Assembly (NCBI GenBank): GCA_030450535.1
Contig: JAKDIK010000060.1
Span: 1-10,493, forward strand
Length of the DNA stretch: 10,493 nt
Direction of reading: 5' to 3'
DNA from: Propionibacteriaceae bacterium
Lineage (GTDB): Bacteria; Actinomycetota; Actinomycetes; Propionibacteriales; Propionibacteriaceae
The translations under genes were made by a program, and so were the position numbers. This document shows, piece after piece, positions 6,867 to 10,493 of the stretch (position 1 is its first letter; every line of letters begins with the position of its first letter). The notes below the pieces were generated by a model. The model was not told where the DNA came from and did not search any database. It worked only from the letters and a program-made list of their open reading frames with translations.

Positions 6867-6872
6867 AGACTA
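6867..6872 (-). promoter_or_regulatory. -10 box of a probable leaderless promoter for the GlgC-like gene
   Basis: On the minus strand TAGTCT precedes the ATG at 6859 with seven bases between them, the distance expected from a -10 box to its start site. No ribosome-binding sequence is seen in that gap. The -35 region is not recognisable. Confidence 0.5.
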
Positions 6873-6896
6873 GGACGTTGACCCGGTCCCGTGGGG

Positions 6897-6915
6897 GCGG
6901 GGTGCGGCCCCCCGC
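6897..6915 (-). terminator. GC hairpin downstream of the NAD(P)HX dehydratase gene
   Basis: A perfect 6+6 inverted repeat (GCGGGG, 7-base loop, CCCCGC) lies 18 bp after the stop codon of the nnrD-like gene, in the 74-bp gap before the GlgC-like gene. It has no T-run. It may end the phosphatase/nnrD operon and also lies near the -35 region of the next promoter. Confidence 0.35.
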
Positions 6916-6932
6916 GTCGAGAGGGCGGCGGC

Positions 6933-7823
6933 TCAGCCCTGCAATTCGAGCAGCGCCTGGGGAATCTCGCCGGGCAGCTCTCCGGCCAGGAAGCCGGTGG
7001 CGCCGTAGCGGGACGCAAGCCGCCCGCCGATGGTGCCGTGCAGGGTGGACGCCCACAGTGCGGCCTGGATGGGGTCGGCACCCCGGGCGCTGAGGCCGAG
7101 CATGATGCCGGCCTTGACGTCGCCCGAGCCGCTGACGCCGAGGCCGGGATTGCCCTCGTCGGTGCGCCACAGCCGGCCATCGGGGGCGGCGGTCCAGGTG
7201 CTCGCGGCGCCCGAGGTCACCACGGCGCCGGTGATCTCGGCGAGCCGCAGGACGGCCGCGGCCGGGTCCGCGGCGACGGCGTCGGCATCCTCGCCGAGGG
7301 TGAGGGCGAGTTCGGTGAGGTTGGGCGAGCAGATGCACTGGTCGAAGGATCGGCCGCGGGTGGGATCCTCGGTGAGCCAGGCGAGCGCGAGGGCGTCCAC
7401 GATCACGGTGCCGTGCAGGTGGGGTGCGGCGGCGGTGACGCAGTCGCGGGCGTGGTCGGCGTCCAGCATGCCGGGGCCGATCAGCGTGGCATCGGCCTTC
7501 GTGGCGCAGTCCTTGATGACGGGGGCGGCCTCGGGCAGCAGATCGCCCTCGGGGGAACAGGGGGCACCGCGGGTGAGCGACTCGGGCATGGCGACGGCGA
7601 GCGGGATCGCGACCGGCTCGGGGACGACGAGCTGGATCTTGCCGGCCCCGGCCCGCATCGCGGCGCGGGCGGCCAGCAGCGCGCCACCGGGGTTGGGCAC
7701 GCTGCCGCCCACCACGAGCGCGCGACCCCGGCTCTCCTTGCTCTGGGTGCCGAAGGGGAGCGGCCACTCGCGCAGGACGGCGGGGGTGACGACGGTGGCG
7801 GAGCTCGCCGCGGCCGACGTCAT
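6933..7823 (-). CDS. nnrD: ADP/ATP-dependent NAD(P)H-hydrate dehydratase, single domain (YjeF C-terminal type)
   Basis: This 296-residue protein belongs to the ribokinase-like YjeF C-terminal domain family, which repairs damaged NADHX and NADPHX by nucleotide-dependent dehydration. Visible features are FGTQSKESRGRALVVGGS (24-41), typical of the family N-terminus; GPGM (117-120); SPNLTELALTLG (166-177), in place of the usual TPHxGE motif; and the catalytic GSGDVKAG (232-239) with Asp235 as expected base. The N-terminal NAD(P)HX epimerase domain found in fused YjeF proteins is absent, so epimerase activity must come from elsewhere or be spontaneous. Its ATG overlaps the stop of the phosphatase gene (ATGA) and has no strong ribosome-binding sequence, so it is probably translated by coupling. 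The family is firm; some sequence differences leave room for a related carbohydrate kinase. Confidence 0.88.
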   Translation of the reverse strand: MTSAAASSATVVTPAVLREWPLPFGTQSKESRGRALVVGGSVPNPGGALLAARAAMRAGAGKIQLVVPEPVAIPLAVAMPESLTRGAPCSPEGDLLPEAAPVIKDCATKADATLIGPGMLDADHARDCVTAAAPHLHGTVIVDALALAWLTEDPTRGRSFDQCICSPNLTELALTLGEDADAVAADPAAAVLRLAEITGAVVTSGAASTWTAAPDGRLWRTDEGNPGLGVSGSGDVKAGIMLGLSARGADPIQAALWASTLHGTIGGRLASRYGATGFLAGELPGEIPQALLELQG

Positions 7824-8623
7824 CGGGACTCGCGGGTGTCGCCGGTGTCGCTGGTGGTGTCGGCGTCGGGGTCGCGGGCGGCCCCCGGCTCGTGGGTGAC
7901 CTCGGCGCCACCGGCCTCCACCGCGGAGGTGTCGTCGCGCGCGGCGAGGGTGAGGGCGCCGTCGGTCAGGACGTAGCGGGTCAGGGAGCAGTTCGCGAGG
8001 GGTTCCTCCTTCTGGAGCGCGACGACCCGGGCGGCGTCCAACCCCTCGAGCACGTAACGGAACGCGAGGATGACCGCCTCGTGGCTGAAGAGCCACACGC
8101 GCTCGCCGGCGTAGCGGGCCTGCAGCTCGACGAGCAGGCTGCGGATGCGGAGGACCACATCGGCCCAGCTCTCCCCGCCGGGCGGCCGGTAGTAGAACTT
8201 GCCGACGCGGTCGCGCCGGTCGGATTCGCCGGGGTGGTCGGCCTTGATGCCGTACCAGGTGATGCCGTCGAAGATCCCCAGCTCGCGCTCCCGGAGGCGC
8301 TCGTCGAGCAGGACGTCCACCGGGTGCTGGGCGAGCACGCGCTCGGCCGTGGACCGGGCGCGCCGGTACGGCGAGCTGACCACGACGGTGGGGCGCTGGT
8401 CGTCCGGCAGGGACGCGACGTGCTCGCCGAGCGCGTCGGCCTGGGCCTGACCCTCGTCGGAGAGCTCGATCCGCTCGTCACTCGCGGACAGGTCCAGGCG
8501 GTGAGCCTTCGCGGCGATCGCGGCGCGATCGGCGACGTTCCCGAGGCTTTCGCCGTGGCGAACGAGGACCAGCTCGACGGGACCGAGGGCGCTGCCCTCG
8601 CTGGCGACCGTGTCGGGGCTCAT
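7820..8623 (-). CDS. histidine phosphatase superfamily protein (phosphoglycerate-mutase-like)
   Basis: A 267-residue cytoplasmic phosphatase or mutase. VLVRHGESLGN (19-29) holds the phosphorylated His23 with Arg22. SSPYRRARSTAE (83-94) carries the second Arg pair, E112 is in LRERELG, and FSHEAVI (179-185) holds the second catalytic His181. The GGESWADVVLRIRSL segment (149-163) is typical of broad-specificity members rather than of glycolytic phosphoglycerate mutase. Residues 230-267 are an acidic, Thr/Asp-rich tail that looks disordered and carries no recognisable domain. The ATG has AAAGGAA six bases upstream, and a TAGGCT -10 box lies 34 bp before it. It is the first gene of a coupled pair with nnrD. 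The substrate cannot be told from sequence. Confidence 0.92.
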   Translation of the reverse strand: MSPDTVASEGSALGPVELVLVRHGESLGNVADRAAIAAKAHRLDLSASDERIELSDEGQAQADALGEHVASLPDDQRPTVVVSSPYRRARSTAERVLAQHPVDVLLDERLRERELGIFDGITWYGIKADHPGESDRRDRVGKFYYRPPGGESWADVVLRIRSLLVELQARYAGERVWLFSHEAVILAFRYVLEGLDAARVVALQKEEPLANCSLTRYVLTDGALTLAARDDTSAVEAGGAEVTHEPGAARDPDADTTSDTGDTRESR

Positions 8624-8657
8624 GGGCGTTCCTTTCGCAGCCGTTGCGTGTCCGCCC

Positions 8658-8663
8658 AGCCTA
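8658..8663 (-). promoter_or_regulatory. -10 box of the phosphatase/nnrD operon
   Basis: TAGGCT on the minus strand lies 34 bp before the ATG at 8623. A start near 8651 leaves a leader of roughly 28 bases containing AAAGGAA. The -35 is weak. Confidence 0.45.
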
Positions 8664-8731
8664 GGGCGTGTGACGGCCCCACGGGGGCCGAGGAGTTCAC
8701 TGTGTCAAGGCACTGCGACGCGCGTCGGCCC

Positions 8732-8760
8732 TTGTCACGCGGGCGTGGGTTGGCCATGCT
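8732..8760 (+). promoter_or_regulatory. sigma70-type promoter of the small acidic protein gene
   Basis: TTGTCA (8732-8737) and CATGCT (8755-8760) are separated by exactly 17 bp and match the -35 and -10 consensus well. Transcription should start near 8767, leaving a short leader with GGAGGGGA ahead of the ATG at 8792. This is the only promoter in the window with both elements clear. Confidence 0.6.
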
Positions 8761-8791
8761 GGGGGGACGACCAACGGAGGGGAAGACGATC

Positions 8792-9043
8792 ATGCCCGGA
8801 TGGGATGACCAGACCACCACGGACGGCCCCGCCACCGACACCGACCTGGGGGTGGGGGGCCTCGGCGCCGAGGACGAGCCCGACGGCGTGCTGGCTGACG
8901 CCGAGCGCGACGATCCGCTCGTGGGCTCCGAGCCCGCCCGGCCGGGCCGACCGGCCGAGCCCGGCAGCGGTGGGGACGACGAGGGTCACATCGACGAGAA
9001 GTCCGGTCACGGCGACGAGGGCCCGCTCGGCAAGGAAATCTGA
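8792..9043 (+). CDS. small acidic, probably disordered protein of unknown function
   Basis: An 83-residue protein that I do not recognise. It is rich in Asp, Glu, Gly and Pro, has no cysteine, no membrane segment and no signal peptide, and looks intrinsically disordered along its full length. It begins MPGWDDQTTTD and ends GDEGPLGKEI, with a central PARPGRPAEPGSGGDDEG stretch. The gene call rests on a clear promoter (-35 TTGTCA, -10 CATGCT), GGAGGGGA upstream of the ATG, and coding-like composition. It reads through from a much longer open frame that is antisense to the phosphatase gene; that extension is not believed. Divergent from the phosphatase operon and convergent with the 107-residue gene. 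Small acidic proteins of this kind are common in actinomycetes, but no function can be given. Confidence 0.7.
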   Translation: MPGWDDQTTTDGPATDTDLGVGGLGAEDEPDGVLADAERDDPLVGSEPARPGRPAEPGSGGDDEGHIDEKSGHGDEGPLGKEI

Positions 9044-9076
9044 GGTCCGGGCTCCTCCGGCCGGTGCCGGGTCAGA
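9039..9076. terminator. possible bidirectional terminator hairpin between convergent genes
   Basis: TCTGA-ggt-CCGG (9039-9050) pairs with CCGG-g-TCAGA (9067-9076) around a 16-base loop. As at 5594-5623, the stop codons of the two converging genes lie in the arms, and there is no T-run. Confidence 0.35.
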
Positions 9077-9395
9077 CGTCCCGGCGGAACTCAACGGGTT
9101 CGGGCGCGTCGCTCTCGGCGAGCGGGACCGTGTCGGCGTGCGCGTTCGGTACCGGGTCGAGGCCGAAGCCGGCGTCGTCGGCGCGCGCGATCGCGTCCGC
9201 ACCGGCGAACCGCTCCAGGTACTCGGGCTGGCGGCGCACGAAGTCGGCCTGCTCGGCGGTGGGCCGCGCGACGGCGTAGTCGGCGGGATCCTCGTCCAGG
9301 CGGACGCTCTCGATGACCTGCAGCCGGGTCTCGGGGGAGAGGGCCGCCCACCAGGCGTCCACGCTGTCCGGTCCGGCTTCCCAAGCGCTGCTCAT
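9072..9395 (-). CDS. 107-residue protein of unknown function
   Basis: I do not recognise this protein. It is acidic and lacks cysteine, signal peptide and membrane segments. The first 65 residues look helical and ordered (VDAWWAALSPETRLQVIESVRL, 12-33, then EQADFVRRQPEYLERFAGADAIA, 48-70); the C-terminal part is Pro/Asp/Glu-rich and probably disordered, ending EPVEFRRDV. The gene call is supported by a TAGACT -10 box placed six bases before the ATG, as at other leaderless genes here, by a believable amino-acid composition, and by its fit between two neighbours. It converges on the small acidic protein gene and is divergent from the ThuA-like gene. No role can be inferred from context. Confidence 0.75.
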   Translation of the reverse strand: MSSAWEAGPDSVDAWWAALSPETRLQVIESVRLDEDPADYAVARPTAEQADFVRRQPEYLERFAGADAIARADDAGFGLDPVPNAHADTVPLAESDAPEPVEFRRDV

Positions 9396-9401
9396 GGGTT
9401 C

Positions 9402-9407
9402 AGTCTA
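9402..9407 (-). promoter_or_regulatory. -10 box of a probable leaderless promoter for the 107-residue protein
   Basis: TAGACT on the minus strand is followed after six bases by the ATG at 9395. No ribosome-binding sequence fits between them, so the message is probably leaderless. Confidence 0.5.
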
Positions 9408-9417
9408 GAGGCGGGGC

Positions 9418-9457
9418 AGCCATCCATCAGCGAAGCCATCCATCAGCGAAGCCATCC
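9418..9457. repeat. 16-bp tandem repeat, two and a half copies
   Basis: The unit AGCCATCCATCAGCGA occurs twice in perfect tandem (9418-9433, 9434-9449), followed by a partial copy, AGCCATCC (9450-9457). It ends four bases before the ribosome-binding site of the ThuA-like gene, so it makes up most of that gene's upstream region. Confidence 0.85.
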
Positions 9458-9474
9458 AGCAAAGGAGACCTCCC

Positions 9475-10215
9475 ATGCAGAACACCCAGGTGGGCCGAAG
9501 CGGCCCCGAGGGCGTACACACCGTGACGCGGGTCGTGGTCGTCAGCGGATCGGGGCGTTACGCCGACCCGTGGCATCCGTTCGAGGAGACCTCGGCGGCG
9601 CTGGCGTCCATCGCCCGGGGGCTCGGCTGGGACGCCGAGGTGCGACCCAGTGAGCCGGACGCGCTGCTCGACCTGTCGGACGTCGACGTGGTCGTGGTGA
9701 ATTCCGGCGGCGGCGATCCCGCGGCGCCGCCGGAGCCGGACGACGCGTGGGCCGCGGCGCACGCGTCCCTGGGGCGGTTCGCGGCGGCCGGTGGAGGGCT
9801 GGTCGGCGTCCACACGGCGTCCAACACGTTCCCGGACTGGCCCGGCTGGCCCGACCTGCTCGGCGGGCGCTGGGTGCGGGGGGAGTCGATGCACCCGGAG
9901 CGGTCGATCGCGACGTTCGAGGCGGCGCCGGGCATGGCCGATCATCCGCTGCTGGCCGGGATCGAGGCACCGGCGGGGCTGCCGGCGCTGGCGGGCGTCC
10001 CGTGCGTGACGTGCTACGACGAGCGATATTCGAGGCTGACGCTGGGACGTGAGTCCACGCCGGTGCTGCGGCACGAACTGGGGGAGTCCTACCAGACGAG
10101 CGCCTGGCTCCACGGCCGGGTGGTCTACGACGGGCTGGGTCACGACGCGCGGTCGTACGAGTCGGCGTCCCGTCGCCGCTTCGTCGCGAACGCCCTGCGG
10201 TTCGTGGCGGCCTGA
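9475..10215 (+). CDS. ThuA-like domain protein
   Basis: A 246-residue cytoplasmic protein of the ThuA family (trehalose-utilisation-like, glutamine-amidotransferase-type fold); the biochemical reaction of the family is not well established. Family marks are VVVVSG (19-24) on the first strand, the LSDVDVVVVNSGGGD segment (67-81), GGGLVGVHTA (106-115), LLGGRW (128-133), DHPLLAGI (156-163), YDERYSRL (181-188) and GRVVYDGLGHD (214-224), all in normal order. Length is usual for a single-domain member. The ATG has AAAGGAG seven bases upstream, the best ribosome-binding site in the window. A GTG at residue 17 is nearer the start of the conserved core but has no comparable site. The extra first 16 residues are polar, and their DNA contains a GGGCCG-AAG-CGGCCC hairpin (9492-9506). 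It stands alone; no trehalose or sugar-transport gene is adjacent. Confidence 0.87.
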   Translation: MQNTQVGRSGPEGVHTVTRVVVVSGSGRYADPWHPFEETSAALASIARGLGWDAEVRPSEPDALLDLSDVDVVVVNSGGGDPAAPPEPDDAWAAAHASLGRFAAAGGGLVGVHTASNTFPDWPGWPDLLGGRWVRGESMHPERSIATFEAAPGMADHPLLAGIEAPAGLPALAGVPCVTCYDERYSRLTLGRESTPVLRHELGESYQTSAWLHGRVVYDGLGHDARSYESASRRRFVANALRFVAA

Positions 10216-10231
10216 CCCCGGCCCCCGCCGT

Positions 10232-10237
10232 TAGGGT
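10232..10237 (+). promoter_or_regulatory. -10 box of a probable leaderless promoter for the truncated membrane protein gene
   Basis: TAGGGT is followed after six bases by the GTG at 10244. This repeats the spacing seen before the genes at 3311, 6859 and 9395. Confidence 0.45.
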
Positions 10238-10243
10238 GAGGGG

Positions 10244-10493
10244 GTGAGGGATGCCTGGATCGTCGAGGCGCTGACCGATTCGCCGCCGACCGTCTGGGTC
10301 GGCGTCGCGCTCGGCTGGCTGCGGACGCTGCTGCTCTGCGGCGCCGCCGTCGCTGCCGGACGCGCGCTGGACGCCGGTTTTCGCGGGACGCCCTGGCTCA
10401 CGCCGGTGCTCGTCGCCGTCGCGCTGGGGCTACTGGCAGCCGTCGCGGGCGGCGCCGCCGAGGCCCTGCCGCAGCGCGTCCAGGCGAGTCAGG
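10244..10493 (+). CDS. N-terminal part of a membrane protein, probably ABC exporter permease/ATPase (cut by window end)
   Basis: An open frame from GTG runs to the window edge for 83 codons without a stop. It begins VRDAWIVEALTDSPP and has two hydrophobic segments, about residues 17-40 (VWVGVALGWLRTLLLCGAAVAAG) and 51-72 (WLTPVLVAVALGLLAAVAGGAA), with a short charged loop between them. It continues into ALPQRVQASQ. This two-helix start followed by a polar helix resembles the first transmembrane hairpin of ABC type-1 exporters of the CydC/CydD kind in actinomycetes, but the ATPase domain would lie outside the window, so this is a guess. The start is supported by the TAGGGT box six bases upstream. 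An ATG at 10251 in another frame stops after seven codons and is discarded. Confidence 0.6.
   Translation, partial: MRDAWIVEALTDSPPTVWVGVALGWLRTLLLCGAAVAAGRALDAGFRGTPWLTPVLVAVALGLLAAVAGGAAEALPQRVQASQ

Noticed and set aside
5681..7093. 470-codon open frame on the plus strand
   Set aside because: It lies antisense to the GlgC-like gene, shows shadow composition rich in His, Arg and Asp, and has no recognisable domain.
6860..7180. 107-codon N-terminal extension of the GlgC-like gene
   Set aside because: It is Pro/Arg/Ser-rich, overlaps the end of nnrD, and is inconsistent with GlgC proteins, which begin just before the AGGxG motif. The promoter box also lies inside it.
6475..7911. 478-codon open frame on the minus strand
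   Set aside because: It is another frame over nnrD and glgC, extremely rich in Arg, Pro and Ala, without motifs.
7892..8791. N-terminal extension of the small acidic protein frame, antisense to the phosphatase gene
   Set aside because: The promoter and ribosome-binding site at 8732-8783 fix the start at 8792, and the upstream part mirrors the phosphatase codons.
9427..10143. 238-codon minus-strand frame opposite the ThuA-like gene
   Set aside because: The plus-strand frame carries all ThuA motifs with a strong ribosome-binding site, while the opposite frame is Arg/Pro-rich.
1..10493. Defence island, toxin-antitoxin, phage, retroelement or biosynthetic cluster
   Set aside because: None of the genes shows a nuclease, reverse transcriptase, toxin, integrase or synthase motif, and the gene set is metabolic and regulatory.

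Overview
The window is very GC-rich chromosomal DNA (roughly 70% by eye) with tightly packed genes, GTG as well as ATG starts, actinobacterial TANNNT -10 boxes (TAGGCT, TAGTCT, TAGACT, TAGGGT) and several apparently leaderless genes. This points to a high-GC actinomycete. The protein set would fit Propionibacteriales, but that assignment is an inference. I see no tRNA, rRNA, CRISPR array, insertion sequence, integrase or phage gene.

Layout. (1) 21-1556 (+): an ALDH7-type semialdehyde dehydrogenase whose ATG may overlap the stop of an upstream gene. (2) 1507-2679 (-): a membrane acyltransferase-3 protein converging on the dehydrogenase with a 50-bp antiparallel coding overlap. It has an odd Arg-Ala-Gln-Gly repeat at its N-terminus. 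(3) 2680-2890: a dyad-rich divergent regulatory region. (4) 2891-4066 (+): a short MerR-type regulator, then a TauE/SafE (TSUP) membrane transporter. (5) 4121-5596 (+): a Sde182/DUF1593 nucleoside-hydrolase-like protein without a signal peptide. (6) 5621-6859 (-): a divergent GlgC-type nucleotidyltransferase. (7) 8623-6933 (-): an ATGA-coupled pair, a histidine phosphatase followed by a single-domain NAD(P)HX dehydratase. (8) 8792-9043 (+): a small acidic disordered protein. (9) 9072-9395 (-): an unrecognised 107-residue protein. (10) 9475-10215 (+): a ThuA-like protein. (11) 10244-end (+): the start of a membrane protein, probably an ABC exporter, cut by the window edge.

How the genes relate. 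The only clear operon is the phosphatase/NAD(P)HX dehydratase pair. The MerR gene faces the acyltransferase gene and may control it and itself through the dyads between them. The GlgC-like protein, the Sde182-like protein and the ThuA protein all belong to families tied to carbohydrate or nucleoside metabolism, but each is transcribed separately, so no shared pathway can be claimed. The rest reads as ordinary housekeeping and accessory metabolism.

The best unusual signals are structural: five leaderless-looking or precisely placed -10 promoters, two convergent gene pairs whose stop codons sit in hairpin arms, a coding tandem repeat, a 16-bp tandem repeat before the ThuA gene, and the repeated CTCACG half-sites in the MerR intergenic region. 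I did not find convincing evidence of a wholly new multi-gene system.
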